This document shows positions 21,330 through 32,427 of a DNA stretch of 64,000 bases, in pieces (the first letter of the stretch is position 1; the number at the start of each line of letters is the position of its first letter). This DNA comes from Massariosphaeria phaeospora (lineage: Eukaryota; Ascomycota; Dothideomycetes; Pleosporales): the NCBI GenBank assembly GCA_011032825.1, contig JAADJZ010000013.1:186001-250000 (forward strand). Reading direction: 5' to 3'. Both the position numbers and the translations under genes were made by a program. A model generated the notes under the pieces. The model was not told where the DNA came from, did not search any database, and worked only from the letters and a program-made list of their open reading frames with translations.

Positions 21330-22891
21330 GTTAATTATGTAGAAAATAGTTGCTGGCAGAACCTAGCAAAAGCTGAGACGCGGCACAAGGACCAAAAACA
21401 CATGTCATACCCATCTTATAGGATTTGAGAGCTTCGTTTCATCTACTAATGAACACCTGTTACTATTGTTGTGGTTTGCTTTGGGCTGTCCTGCCGATTC
21501 CCGGATGCGAACGGCATCGATGCTGGCGGGCTTGATATTGTACTGCAAGTCCCTTAACCAATTCCACTGTAGTCAAACCCAGCAACGGCTTTCAGTATCA
21601 TGAAGTCGGAACGCGAAGGTCGATTGTTCCGCTTGTCTGGCACCTGCAGCATCGGGATCGCATGACAAAGGAATTCGCTCAGGTGTGTTCTGCATGCGTT
21701 GTGGGAAGCGCGATGATTGGCCGGGCTGAGCTGCGGTGATACTAACTTTGACGGCATGTTACCTGAAAGCGATATGACCCCACCACGTCGATGTTCGATG
21801 TGAGGTGTTAGACGCTGTCCGCCACGATACGGTGGAGCCGAGCGGTAGGTATCGCTGGTGCGTGAGCCGCGCTACTTCGGTTCGGGTAAGGCGCCACGCT
21901 AGTCGCTCAACGTCGGACGCGTCGACGGTCGACCCAGTCTCCCAGAATCATCACATCGTTGGTGAAAAGTCTTCACCGCACCCAACCAAAAGATGCCGAC
22001 TTTTCTGCTACCATCGGAACACCTGACGCGTGAGCCCTGGCACGAGTTTCCGGCAAATGACTGAGTGATTTAACACGTCAAGTATAAAAGTTCGCGCGGA
22101 TGCTCAAGGGATTGGACACGTCAATGTCGGAGCGTTTGCACGAATGCCAGAAGATCGTTTGCAGTAAGCGGAAATCGACCGAGTGACGGCGTTATACACC
22201 GCTTGTCTGCTCAGGGTAGTTTATACATCTCACATGTCGCTTCTCTTTGTTTCCTCCTTATCCTAGTACCTCTCTCGATCAGCTTTCACTATGTTTTGGA
22301 GCACTATATTTCTCACCCTATCTCCATGGCGATATTTTGTATGGCTTGTGTGAGGTGCTTCATGCGTCATATCTATACTCCATGTGTCAACGCCTACTGT
22401 TATTTTGCGCCGCTCCCAGAAGCAACGTCGAGTTTCAACTGTCTCCGCTCAGAGCATGTCCCCAGCGGCGATGTCCGTCCTGGTTTTCGAAACCTCCCTG
22501 TGAATCTTGCGGGCCCACTTTAGGCATGGACAGTATCGAAGGTCGGCATGATGGCCACGCGCCCGGGCGGCGCTCTTGGCGTTATTGTGCTGCCAGTATG
22601 TGAATAAGTAAGTGCGTGGGTGTTCTTGAGCGCAAGCTTACCCCCGGTATCTCTCTCAGTGGCTGTAGCTCCACAACTCCGTACCGTACTTGGGCGTTAT
22701 CGGTGATACTGTCCTTGTCTTGGCATTTACACGTGACACTAAAGGCGGGCGACTCCCCAGATTGGAGCGCTTGCTGCTACCTACGCTAGCCGTACAACTA
22801 TAAAGTTCCCACAACTCTCTCTTATACGCAACATAACCTCACCATCCTCTCACATTGCAACCACCACCACCACTCCTACAACTTCGCCGAA
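21330..22891. other. Divergent intergenic region
   Basis: 1.56 kb between the sterol reductase gene and the first gene of the paralogue cluster. Short frames only; none has a recognisable motif. The right end holds the TATA box and a CCA-rich leader of the 22892 gene. Confidence 0.55.
22799..22805 (+). promoter_or_regulatory. TATA box of cluster gene P1
   Basis: TATAAAG, ~90 bases upstream of the ATG at 22892, followed by a CCACCA-rich leader. Confidence 0.65.
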
Positions 22892-24026
22892 ATGAAGCCC
22901 CAAGCACGCGCTGAGCTAATACAGCGAGCTCGCAATGCGGCACGAAAGAACGAAGCTCCACAACGGCAGATATCAGGTCTCGGACGATCAATCATCGATA
23001 AGACGCAGCGCTCCGGCGTGCGCAAGGTCCGTCGCACCGACGGCGTACGTGAGTATTCCCTCGGTGGCTCTTCAATGCTAGACAAACGAAACTAACATCA
23101 CCCCAGGCTTCACAGTCAACGAGGAGAAGGCGACTTCCCCAGTCGGCCGCGTAATCAGCGATCTCCCTACACGTCAGCAGTACGATCCGTCATCGCCATA
23201 TGACAAGTTTCTAGTGCAAAACGGTTTGCAATTCGTGGACAGGGAATCCCGCATTATGCGCCCTGTGGACGACTCAGATACAGACGAAGACACGACACAG
23301 ACAGCTTCGCCAGAGTATACAGAGTTGGTCTCACTTCTGGAGCCTGTCTCGGAGTTTGTCACCGGACCACGAAAGACGATCATTATGGCACCCCCGCCCA
23401 CGAAAGAGCAAGCTGCCGCAGCACAACAGCTGCAAAGATACCGCGAGGCCCTAGACAAAGCTATTCGTTTGCAAACGCTCCAGCGTGCGATACAGGAGGA
23501 TGGAAGTCAGCCTATTCAAAACAGCCAGCTGGCAGGAAGCTCTCGACAAAGACCTCTCGATCAAGACCCAGCATTTATGATGCGTGGATCGAACTTCCAG
23601 GGTGCTGGACGCCCACAGATCGATTTACAGCAACCGGCACTAGCAAGCGGACCAGTGTCTGGAATCTACAACCAGTCCAATACTCAGGCATATGGGAACT
23701 CAAATCCAGGCCGAATCCCCAATATGGCTGGAGCTGTCGGCCAGATCAACTACTCTCCAGCGCCTATGACCACGATGCCGCATAACCCCATGCAGCCCCT
23801 CCCGACCCCTTATTTCCAGTACACCCAAGCTCCGCAATTCACACCCCAACAGACGCCCACAGCCACGACGTTGCTCCGCGAGTACCCAATCGACAGGGCA
23901 AACGGACCGGTTGCCTACGCGATCCGTTTCCTGCTGTGGAATCCGCACCTCGATCTGGGGTACTACTGCACGGAAGCGCATCTCAAGCATGCACTGCGAC
24001 GGGCAACGGCCATGAACTTCATCTAG
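22892..24026 (+). CDS. Cluster gene P1: unrecognised protein with C-terminal module C
   Basis: Two exons, 22892-23048 and 23107-24026, are joined across a 58-base GTGAGT...CAG intron to give 358 residues. The N-terminus is very basic (MKPQARAELIQRARNAARKN, then VRKVRRTDGVR), which could act in nuclear import or nucleic-acid binding. A Gln/Pro/Asn-rich middle (about residues 170-310) is probably disordered. The last 40 residues (319-358) begin GPVAYAIRFL and end LKHALRRATAMNFI. They line up with GPVAENIRFI...LNELRRIHGWV in the 38490 gene, with conserved spacing, and so form a divergent copy of module C. P1 is convergent with P2. Function unknown; I recall no named domain. Confidence 0.78.
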
Positions 24027-24379
24027 AGATGGAAAGATCTGGACTGTTTTGTTCCTTAGGGAAATGCTCAATGGCTCGAGATATGGTAGTTTGCGCATGA
24101 TATGGCGTCGGATGATGTTTATCGTATCCCCTGAGTTTATTGTAGCAATATTAAGATGAGTTTTATTTTTGTACTGCGCTAGGAATTGGTAGAATAGCAA
24201 GCTGGGTACTGAAAGACTCCCCTTTTTCAAGCCTCAGTGGCGGCTCTCTCGTCCTTGCTTGCTTGAACATCGAGAATAGAAACCCATCATCCAACCAAAT
24301 CAGCTAACGCACGTATCCATACACTCAACCCAACGCATGCCCACCGTTCAGACTCCAGGCCACTCAAGACTTCAATCCC
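24027..24379. other. Convergent intergenic region P1/P2
   Basis: 353 bases between two stop codons; nothing beyond expected 3' UTRs. Confidence 0.6.
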
Positions 24380-25282
24380 TCACCCACGCCTCCCACCCGC
24401 CCTAATCGCCTCCTCGCTAACCCAAAACGTCTCCCTTCTCTGCTCCTGCACACACTCCAAATGGTAATCATACTCCGTCCACGTCACACTGCCAAACACG
24501 CGGAACTGCTCCTTCGCCCAGCGGATGTTCTCAGCCCACTCACTCGCATCACGGGCATGCGGCTCCGTCAAGCGGTACAGCTCGCGGAATGGTGGGTGTT
24601 TCCGCGGCCCGTTGTTGAAGCGCGTGCTCGACAGCGCAGAGGCCCACACGTCGGGCGTGTCGGCCGCCGCGTACAGGTGCACGGTCAGGGCGTCGACGGT
24701 GAGGCGGTCGCGCGAGAGGGCTGGTGGGCGCGCGTAGATGGGGAGCCGGGTGGAGTGGGAGCGCGCGAGGGCGAGCACCGCGGGCGCGAGGTCGATGGAC
24801 AAAGGTGTCGATGCTCGCGGCGAGGCGACTTGGCTAGACGGGTTGGACAGGTTGAAGAGCGTGTCGCGGGCGATGCGGGCGGCGCGGCGGATGGGAGGGC
24901 GGGCTGAGCTGGACGTGGAGGGGTCGGTTTCGTCGTCGCTGAGCGGAAGCGCGTCTTCGTCGCTGGTGAGGGTCGATACGGGCGAGGCGGGCTGCTGGAA
25001 GTCGGCGTCGAGGTCCTGGCCACTACCACGGCCGCGCTTGGCTGCTAGTGTTGTGGCGCCGGAGTAGGAGCTGGTTGCATCGTCTGTGGGCTCGGCGTCT
25101 GAGTCTATGGGGTCGGAGGGTTCGCGGTAGACGATTGGGGTGGCCGCTTTGGTGGCGATGCGACCGCTGCGACGGTGGACAGCGCTTCGGAGGATTTCGT
25201 TGGGCTGCCCTGCGCGGTCGCGCCTTCGGGGCTTGAGGGCTTCGAGGCGGTCCACGTTGGATTGTTTCCGGGCGCGAGGCAT
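24380..25282 (-). CDS. Cluster gene P2: unrecognised basic protein with module C
   Basis: A single exon encodes 300 residues. The N-terminal ~150 are Ser/Asp/Arg-rich and look disordered, starting with basic patches (LKPRRRDRAG, AVHRRSGR) that could be nuclear signals. The C-terminal ~80 residues are ordered: FNNGPRKHPPFRELYRLTEP leads into SEWAENIRWAKEQFRVFG (from residue 247) and ends RRETFWVSEEAI. This matches the end of P3 nearly motif by motif (GPRQSPPYRALHHI, WAENLRWAAEQQRAFG, QRWVSDEW). P2 and P3 are divergent and share a 495-base promoter region. A TATA box lies ~72 bases upstream. Function unknown. Confidence 0.8.
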   Translation of the reverse strand: MPRARKQSNVDRLEALKPRRRDRAGQPNEILRSAVHRRSGRIATKAATPIVYREPSDPIDSDAEPTDDATSSYSGATTLAAKRGRGSGQDLDADFQQPASPVSTLTSDEDALPLSDDETDPSTSSSARPPIRRAARIARDTLFNLSNPSSQVASPRASTPLSIDLAPAVLALARSHSTRLPIYARPPALSRDRLTVDALTVHLYAAADTPDVWASALSSTRFNNGPRKHPPFRELYRLTEPHARDASEWAENIRWAKEQFRVFGSVTWTEYDYHLECVQEQRRETFWVSEEAIRAGGRRG

Positions 25283-25777
25283 GGTGGCGGCCGTCGAGTT
25301 GATGTAGTAGGACGGTGACCTTTCGTAAATGGAAGTGGGATAAATAACTTATGTTTATAGTAGGTGGCGATTTCTATGGTGAGAGAGTATTGCGAAGTCG
25401 CGTCGATCTTTGCGAGTGGATAAAGGCGATTCTTCGGTCATGGTGGGCTTACTAGTTCGAGGGGCAAAAAGTGAGTGAATTTGGAAACGCGTTGTGTTGT
25501 TGTTGTTCCAGTGTTGAACAGCGACTCACTTCGTTTCTACGCGCCAACCCCACTCGACTCTCGCCTTTCCACTCAACACCATCTCCACGCATCTGCGTTC
25601 TAGCATCTCATCGCTTGAGCCAGCGACGGGCAACGCAACTCCTCGGTATGAATAATCTCGTGAGGATCGCTCGCACAGTATTTACCCCGCTCCCTAGTAG
25701 GCTGCCTTCGGTGCGCGACACCCGCTGCTGTACACACCCTCGAAACCGTATACGCGCGACTCACGACCGTCACGAGA
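25283..25777. other. Divergent promoter region P2/P3
   Basis: 495 bases shared by two divergent paralogue genes; contains the P2 TATA box and no ORF with support. Confidence 0.6.
25353..25359 (-). promoter_or_regulatory. TATA box of cluster gene P2
   Basis: TATAAAC on the minus strand, ~72 bases upstream of the ATG at 25282. Confidence 0.6.
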
Positions 25778-27184
25778 ATGGCAACACCAAATGCTCCGGA
25801 TCATCGCACCTCGCTGGGTCCCAACGCCCCCTCGCCCGACGTGCCCTTCCCAGCCTCAGCGAATATCACGGCGGTTGAGCTCCTCACTTTCTTCCCGAAC
25901 TGCCTCAAATGTGTTGACGTTGTGTACCGTTTCGCGTCTAACGGCGGCACGCGCCAGTGCTTCTACATCATCCTCAATACCGGCCGCGAATTGGAACGAG
26001 TATGGAGCGCGAATACGTGCGGAGTTTGCATCTACAAAACCATGCGGACTGCTGGTTACGATAAGTGGGCGGTAAAGAAACACTATCAATGGCATGCTGA
26101 GCGGGAAGAGGCGTGGGACGAGGCAAATCTAGATGTCGGCGGCTTTCAAACTCCGGGTCAACGTGACAATAAGAATATCTCGGGCAATGACATTGCGTTC
26201 GCGGATCTGGCCCTTGATGTCCGTAACTTCCCACGACACAGCGATGCTCTGGATCTCACAAGGATGGTACAATACGCGGCTGAAAATCCAGAGGAAGGTT
26301 GGCAGTATCCGAAAGACTACAAAGAGTTACTAGACTTGCTAGGAGGCCCCGCGAAGGTGACGGCCGAGCATACGGATCGCAAAGCTTTCAACCGTTGGAA
26401 AGATGCTGGTGTACCGAAGCTGAAGACTGGATTTGTTTTCACGCCGCGGACTGAGCCGCTAGCACCGCCGAAGAGGAATCGAAAATGTAAGAGGGCCGTA
26501 TCTGAGACGCCTGCAAGGCAGATGCGCAAGAGGGGAAGACCGGCACGGAAGAGTGCGCGATTTGAGGCGGACGATGAAGAGGAGAGACCGGCAAAGAAGC
26601 GACCGGCAAAGAAGAGAACGGCAAAGAAGAGAGCGCGTGTCGGGACTCATGACGAAGAGGAGAGACTAGCAAGGAAGAGTATGGATACGGAGATGGACGA
26701 TGCAGTCGATGAGGCAATGGATGCAGGCGATGAAGAACAGGACAACGAAGCAATGGATGCAGGCGATGAAGAGCAGGAAAATGAAGCCCCAGCTGCCGAC
26801 CGTCCCTTCCAAGAATATATACGTCCGGAGGTACGCTATATTCTCTGCCCGTCTGTTGCCCACGAGCCGTCCGCCGCCGAAATGAAGTTTGTTTTCTGGG
26901 CCGAAGGCGCTGCGCACGAATTCGATCCCTACAGCCCCTACGCCTTCTACGGACCTCGTCAATCTCCCCCATATCGCGCTCTACACCACATCGCAAGCCC
27001 GGATGCATGTGACACGGGTGGATGGGCGGAGAACTTGCGGTGGGCGGCTGAACAGCAGCGCGCCTTTGGGCCGACGGGCTGGAACGAGAGTCCGGAGCAT
27101 ATGGAGATGCTGGTGGGTTATCGCCAGGAGCAGAGGTGGGTGTCGGACGAGTGGATGCTTGTGGAGGGTGCGGTCGTCGAGTGA
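25778..27184 (+). CDS. Cluster gene P3: modules B and C with basic/acidic linker
   Basis: A single exon encodes 468 residues. Module B spans about 28-211: it opens ANITAVELLTFFP, has a middle NLDVGGFQTP, and ends with DALDLTRMVQYAAENPEEGW, YPKDYKELLDLLGG and KAFNRWKDAG. The linker (about 220-345) holds a lysine-rich repeat (KKRPAKKRTAKKRARV) that looks like a nuclear signal, then two copies of an acidic unit (EAMDAGDEEQDN / EAMDAGDEEQEN). Module C occupies 414-468 (GGWAENLRWAAEQQRAFG...QRWVSDEW). The gene therefore links the C-only genes (P1, P2) with the B-containing genes (P4, P6, P7). No catalytic motif was seen; nuclear location is inference from composition only. Confidence 0.85.
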   Translation: MATPNAPDHRTSLGPNAPSPDVPFPASANITAVELLTFFPNCLKCVDVVYRFASNGGTRQCFYIILNTGRELERVWSANTCGVCIYKTMRTAGYDKWAVKKHYQWHAEREEAWDEANLDVGGFQTPGQRDNKNISGNDIAFADLALDVRNFPRHSDALDLTRMVQYAAENPEEGWQYPKDYKELLDLLGGPAKVTAEHTDRKAFNRWKDAGVPKLKTGFVFTPRTEPLAPPKRNRKCKRAVSETPARQMRKRGRPARKSARFEADDEEERPAKKRPAKKRTAKKRARVGTHDEEERLARKSMDTEMDDAVDEAMDAGDEEQDNEAMDAGDEEQENEAPAADRPFQEYIRPEVRYILCPSVAHEPSAAEMKFVFWAEGAAHEFDPYSPYAFYGPRQSPPYRALHHIASPDACDTGGWAENLRWAAEQQRAFGPTGWNESPEHMEMLVGYRQEQRWVSDEWMLVEGAVVE

Positions 27185-27497
27185 TGGATCTGTCTGTCAG
27201 GGGCGTGCGCGTTAGATGTCGCGCTAGCTGGCGCTTGTCTGTATTAGGAATCGGCGTGTATGACGCGACTGGAAATCACACTTCGCTCCCCTCGTATTCA
27301 TCTCCCTCGTTGCCGACCGCTTTCATTCCATCACATTGTCGCATCAAGTGGCATCACGTCAATAGTCTGCGGGCACCAGTGCAATCGTATCATGCTCATT
27401 TCATTCATTGCATTTCCAGTAACTAAAGTAACCAAAGTAACCGGAATCCTCATCATCGCGTTACAGTCGTCAGCAACGAGTGCACCTCAAGATTTCG
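27185..27497. other. Convergent intergenic region P3/P4
   Basis: 313 bases between stop codons; contains a short AACTAAAGTAACCAAAGTAACC repeat near 27420-27441 and nothing else of note. Confidence 0.6.
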
Positions 27498-29441
27498 CTA
27501 TTTCCAGTTCTCCGCCTGATTCTTCGCCTCGTTCTTCGCTTCGTTCTTCGCCTCGTTCTCGGCGTCGCTCTTGAACATTTCTAGAACTCGTGGGATGTCC
27601 TTCACGTACCAATTTTCCAGGGGGTGCTCCAAAGCGTAGCGTGCAGCGCAAGCCAAATCGCTCTGGTCGTTGTCATCGCAGGCTTCTTGACATAGCGCGA
27701 GAGGGTCAGCTGAATGATACCCCGTATAAAGCGGATTGCCAGGAGGCTCAGCATAGAAACTGCCCCAGGGGTTGCCGGATCCAAGCACAACAGGGAGGGA
27801 GTCGATGAGACTGAAATCCATATTCCAGTCTCCTTCAAGAGGCATATTCTCATCCACCCCCTGGTCCCAGTCTATTTTATTGATAGCCTCCTGGACGGAG
27901 TCCCAATACCGGTCTGAATCTGCGTCTGCTGCGCCCGTCATAAAAGCGTCCACATGGTCCTTTGGAGAAGAAACTAGAAACTTCGGGACAGGGTTGTATA
28001 CGCTTACTTGAGCGGGATCTGGAACTCCAGAAAGGCTGACTGGCTGTACTGGAGGCGGATCCGTACCGCTCTTCTGAGTATGGTGTTCCTGGGACTTTGG
28101 AGGCTCCATCACAAGATTTGGGGTATGAGCAGAATCACCATTTGCAGTGTGTTTCGGGCGTGGATCTAGCGGTGCGGAGAGAAGCATACCATACCCGAGG
28201 TAGTTAGGCGTAGGCGTCGACTCCTTCAGCTGCACGCTTGGTGGAGGACCGGGGACGTCAGGTTTCCCTGGGAAAGCCACTTTAAGCCCTGATTTGGACT
28301 CAGCAAACTGTCTAGCAACAACATCCTCAGAGGTCGCGACCCGATCACGTCGAAATCCAGTCATCTTGGTTCGTTTTTGTGCTGTCGCGATCTTCCACGC
28401 GTCCTCATATCGGGTTATCACAGAGGGATCGGAGTGGAACCGTGTGACTTCAGTCCGGCCGACGATGTCGAGTATAGACTGGAGGTGCTCCGGGAACATA
28501 TACTGGACCGGAGTCCGATTTGGGTCCGACAGTTTCTCGTTCAAGACAAACTGCAAGGCTCGCGTCAGATCAGCCGCGTCGTGGCCCTCGGGCATCTTCT
28601 TGATATCCATAGACAACCGGTAGAATGGGATGCCCTTCGGCTCCACAACGTCTCTATCCTTGAGCGGATCAAGCACGAAGCCATTGACAGATATATCGTC
28701 AAAATTCCAGCCCTCGGGGATTTTGTGATTCTTGCGACTCCAATCATCCGGGCCACTAGGACGTTGTTGGCCTCGCATTACGCGTTCATACTGCTTCCGG
28801 ATGAAATTCAGAGCGCTGGCCGCATTGTCCTTGTAAGCTTTCCCGACGTGATTGCGGTGGGTCAGCATGATGAAGAGGTGAATTGGGTTCGTGATGCCGT
28901 TGTTCAGGAAGCGTTCGGCAATGCAGCGGTTTTGAGCCCACTTTGGCAGGAACACGAGGATCTCCACGGCTGTGAAGTTGACGGTGCCACCCTCCGGGAT
29001 GGTATAATCATAGTCCGGCAGCTCCTTTAGAGGGATGAGATGTGGAGCTCTAACGCCGTCGACTAGCCTTGCGCGAGATCGTCCACGAGAAGACCCAGCG
29101 GTTGGAATGACTTGACCGGACGCCGCAGATGCTCCAAGGGAGTTGGTCGGGGGGATGAGGTCTGTGAGAGGCGTACCCTGGTGTCCAAGGGACTCCAGAT
29201 CTCGCAATAGACGAGGTGCGTAACCATAGTCGGGTTCAGCCGAAGGCCACTTGCCGTATGTCCCGTAAGGTTCGTCTGAAGGTTCGTTGGGGAACACAGT
29301 GACCTCTGGCGTAAATTGGAAACGCTTTCGATCTTGTTGCTGTTGAGCGATGCTAGCATCAACATCCGCACTCGAACTCCGCTTTCGTTTTTCTCCAAAA
29401 CTAGATGTGTTCGCGTTAGCAGGTGTGTCAGTTCCCTCCAT
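27498..29441 (-). CDS. Cluster gene P4: module B plus a second half-copy near the C-terminus
   Basis: A single exon encodes 647 residues. A Lys/Ser/Gln-rich N-terminus precedes module B at about 153-356: VNFTAVEILVFLPKW, NISVNGF-like SVNGFVLDP, IKKMPEGHDAADLTRALQF and YMFPEHLQSILDIVG. A Pro-rich middle follows. Near the end (592-623) DQSDLACAARYALEHPLENW and IPRVLEMF repeat the second half of module B, so the protein has one and a half copies. The tail is a short tandem repeat NEAKNEAKNEAKNQAE. TATA-like TATATT lies ~90 bases upstream. Function unknown. Convergent with P3. Confidence 0.85.
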   Translation of the reverse strand: MEGTDTPANANTSSFGEKRKRSSSADVDASIAQQQQDRKRFQFTPEVTVFPNEPSDEPYGTYGKWPSAEPDYGYAPRLLRDLESLGHQGTPLTDLIPPTNSLGASAASGQVIPTAGSSRGRSRARLVDGVRAPHLIPLKELPDYDYTIPEGGTVNFTAVEILVFLPKWAQNRCIAERFLNNGITNPIHLFIMLTHRNHVGKAYKDNAASALNFIRKQYERVMRGQQRPSGPDDWSRKNHKIPEGWNFDDISVNGFVLDPLKDRDVVEPKGIPFYRLSMDIKKMPEGHDAADLTRALQFVLNEKLSDPNRTPVQYMFPEHLQSILDIVGRTEVTRFHSDPSVITRYEDAWKIATAQKRTKMTGFRRDRVATSEDVVARQFAESKSGLKVAFPGKPDVPGPPPSVQLKESTPTPNYLGYGMLLSAPLDPRPKHTANGDSAHTPNLVMEPPKSQEHHTQKSGTDPPPVQPVSLSGVPDPAQVSVYNPVPKFLVSSPKDHVDAFMTGAADADSDRYWDSVQEAINKIDWDQGVDENMPLEGDWNMDFSLIDSLPVVLGSGNPWGSFYAEPPGNPLYTGYHSADPLALCQEACDDNDQSDLACAARYALEHPLENWYVKDIPRVLEMFKSDAENEAKNEAKNEAKNQAENWK

Positions 29442-29912
29442 GACGGTACGGTAGTGGTGTCAGTTGGTTGTGGTGGTGGTGGTGGTGGGGAGGGTGGGGA
29501 GTCAGAGAAGAGGAAGAATTACGGTGTTCTAATATACTGACTGGAGCAGTGCCGATGACGCAGTCACTCAAAATTCTCGACACACATCGCCTTCACTCTG
29601 AATTATTCAGCTTGCACAATGTTAACTTTTGGTATCGTGTGGTGAAACGTTACGGTGAAATAGCAGGGGAATGAGCGCTGTGTACGGCAGTTGTGCAGTC
29701 ACTAACTTGCTCTGTAGAACCAAAATCCACATGACGACTCGAAGCTTCACCAAACTTCGCGCATGACGACGATTCAACGGCCTTGGTATCACTAGCTATT
29801 ACATCCCTAGGGCGACCGACTTCGCCATTATGACCGCACTATGAAACTCCCTTTCGGCCCACCCCATCTCGACCCGAAAGCCACATGCAACCCCAGTGGT
29901 TCGCGCAACGCC
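29442..29912. other. Intergenic region P4/P5
   Basis: 471 bases; contains the P4 leader, which is CCA/ACC-rich on the minus strand (29467-29490), and its TATA-like box. Confidence 0.55.
29531..29536 (-). promoter_or_regulatory. TATA-like box of cluster gene P4
   Basis: TATATT on the minus strand ~90 bases upstream of the ATG at 29441. Confidence 0.45.
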
Positions 29913-30884
29913 TCACGGATCTCCAGGCCAGTATATCGGCCCACTCCACCAGCCCAGCTCTCTTCCCTGACTCCCTCCATCCTTGAACGCAGGAACCGGC
30001 TCTTGATTCTTACGGGATTTCCCAGAGGGCGCCTTCTGTCGACGCTTGACTTGTGCAGCACGATTTTCACCAACCCGCTTCCGATTTCCAGCAACCCGCT
30101 TCTCCCTCGCAACACGGTTCGCCTCCGCATTACGCTCGTCTAGCGCAAGCACACCGTCCGGCGCATCCGCGTCGTCGCCGTAGTATCGCAAGTCCACTTT
30201 CTGGGCTTTGCGAGCGTGGTTGATGTGGTCGATGTCGACAGGCGTTTGGAGAAGCTTATTCCAGACCATGCCCGTTCCTGTTAGTGCTGAAGCCGGAGAT
30301 GTGTCAGGAGCAGGATCCCATTCTGCATGCCAGGAGTCCATGATGGCGAGCTCGCGCATGGTCAGGCGGCGGGGGATGTTTGCGAGCGTGGATGTGGGTT
30401 GGTCTTCAATTTGGGGAGGGAGGAAGTAGACTTGTGGTGGTTGGTACGCTGATGGCGGAGTTATTGGGCTGGAGTCGAATTGGGCGCGAGGATTGAAGCC
30501 GGACAGTTGGTATCTGTATGAGGCCGGAGTTGTGTTCGCTGACGGTACAGCCCATTCGCAAAACTCTGGAGGGGTGTAGGGGTAGGTGTATTCGGGCTCC
30601 TGATCCAGCCTTCGAGCAGGTTGCTGTCGTTGTTGTTGCCCGTATAAGGAATAGGGCCTAGTGTCCAGGTATTGCTGTTGCTGCTGATACTGATCCACAG
30701 CGCCCCGTCCCGACCCCAGACCCCACGCTCGATTCCTCGACTGCGGTGTCGACCAAATTCCACCTTGATCGGTTCTCTCCACGTGGCCAAATTCGTATTC
30801 CCGAAGCGAAAAGTTGCGGTTCTGCCCCTGAGCAAAGCCCCACACCGATACCGGGCCCGATCCCCTCAGTGATTGTTGACTCAT
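29913..30884 (-). CDS. Cluster gene P5: unrecognised Gln/Pro-rich, C-terminally basic protein
   Basis: A single exon encodes 323 residues and sits inside the paralogue cluster, but I could not find modules A, B or C in it. The first ~170 residues are Gln/Tyr/Pro-rich (QYQQQQQYLDT, YGQQQRQQ). A short ordered stretch contains LTMRELAIMDSWHAEWDP. The C-terminal part is strongly basic (RVAREKRVAGNRKRVGENRA, AQVKRRQK), resembling a DNA-binding basic region but without a leucine zipper. TATAAGG lies ~100 bases upstream of the ATG, as for other cluster genes. Function unknown. Confidence 0.72.
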   Translation of the reverse strand: MSQQSLRGSGPVSVWGFAQGQNRNFSLREYEFGHVERTDQGGIWSTPQSRNRAWGLGSGRGAVDQYQQQQQYLDTRPYSLYGQQQRQQPARRLDQEPEYTYPYTPPEFCEWAVPSANTTPASYRYQLSGFNPRAQFDSSPITPPSAYQPPQVYFLPPQIEDQPTSTLANIPRRLTMRELAIMDSWHAEWDPAPDTSPASALTGTGMVWNKLLQTPVDIDHINHARKAQKVDLRYYGDDADAPDGVLALDERNAEANRVAREKRVAGNRKRVGENRAAQVKRRQKAPSGKSRKNQEPVPAFKDGGSQGRELGWWSGPIYWPGDP

Positions 30885-32427
30885 CTCGAAGGAAGTGGAG
30901 TTGATGTTGTAGCTGGGTTGAGCTTGGTGGGTGGAGAGTGGAGGATCGTGGAGATGGAGAGAGGAGGCGGGGCGGCTGGGGTCCTTATATCGAGCGGTCA
31001 GGTAAAGTTAGCCGAGGCCGTACGCAGCGGTGAAGATAGTCGGTGAAGGAGCGTTAGGAGGTGTTGCTCTAGGTCCGTATGGGGAATACGGGAGCGTGTT
31101 GTCGAATCTTGTGACGAAGGGGGTTGGTAGGGGTGCGGTTTCGGTGAGTGCTATGTCCTTTCTATCTAGCTCCTGGTATTGTCTTTTCTTATAGCTCTTT
31201 CTATTCGTAGTGGTGTCTAAGGCTGGAACGGGTGTTTGGTTGGTGCTGAGGGGGGATTGTCTGGGGTTTCACTGCGATTTCGGCCCGCGGAGGGTGCCTT
31301 CGGCGAGGACCCTGGTCTTGTGATTTAGTGCGTTGTTAAAAGAGTGGTCGAACCGTCACCGTACTTAGCCTGTGCTGTTTTGGTGAGAGCTAGACTTGGG
31401 ATTGTGTTGGGTAGAGGAGATGCCTTGTATTGGTACAATACCGCGTTGTCGGTCCGGTAGCGGCTAAGAGGTGATATAGACATGGTACTGAGAGAGGAAG
31501 ACCAAAGAGACGTGGATTAAAAGAGAGAGAGAGAGGGAGCGAGGGAGCCAGTGAGAGGATAGTAAATCGGAAAGAAGAAGAAAAAAGGAGCTATTTATGT
31601 GCCTTGCGGGGTCATTATCTCTCGCAAACGAATGACGGTTCAGCTTTAACCGAACCATGGTTCTGTTCTAAAAGCTCGCCCCCCCCCTCCCCCACAAACG
31701 GAAACATGGACAATACCACCGGGCAGCCGCCTACGCTAGCTAAGTCAACTCCACTCAAGCTCAAGCCATCTACCCGAAAATCACTGTACGTACTGTAGCC
31801 TAAACCTAAGAGTCAATATCGCCTTGAATCTCTCTCAGTCAGTAAAGTTGCGTTTGATATTAGTGGGTAGTCAACATAGTCAGCAATGACTGCACGACTC
31901 TAATTGATCAATTAAATCAGTTAGTAAATCTCACAGACATTATACTTCAAATTTCATCAGCCATTTCATTACCCTAGGTTCGCATTTCTAAGAATCCTTA
32001 TCATTCATTCAACTGTCTTGAGTCATCGCTGCCTTTGAGTTCAATCCTACTCACTCACTAAAAACCCAAAAGACTGTACAACCGAACCTAACTTCCTGTA
32101 GGCAACCCAGGTTTCCACTCCTGAGATCGATTTCATATCGCCCATTCAGTCATTCAAACCTGTCTTGTCTAATCCAATATCAATATTCGCTCTAGGATAT
32201 GCTCAAGCGCAGCTCCGCCGTGCGGGGAGACGCCAAGTAAATGCCTTCACCAGACTATCAATGTCAAACCGTCAAAGAGTCAAAGAGTCAAAGCGCCGCA
32301 GCGCCTAGAGAGGTGGCTCTTGCCCAACAAGCAAATGCTGAAAAGCACGCGTTCATAGCGGGATTACACCTCGTAAGTCTCCTGAGCAGCTAGTGAGAGG
32401 GGTCCTGTGCGAGGTTAGTTAGCGAGT
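30885..32427. other. Intergenic region P5/P6
   Basis: 1.5 kb with the P5 promoter at the left. Short frames only. It contains a GTCAAAGA triplicate near 32270-32290, a purine-rich tract (31518-31600) and an A+T-richer part from 31800 to 32200. Confidence 0.5.
30983..30989 (-). promoter_or_regulatory. TATA box of cluster gene P5
   Basis: TATAAGG on the minus strand, ~100 bases upstream of the ATG at 30884. Confidence 0.55.
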
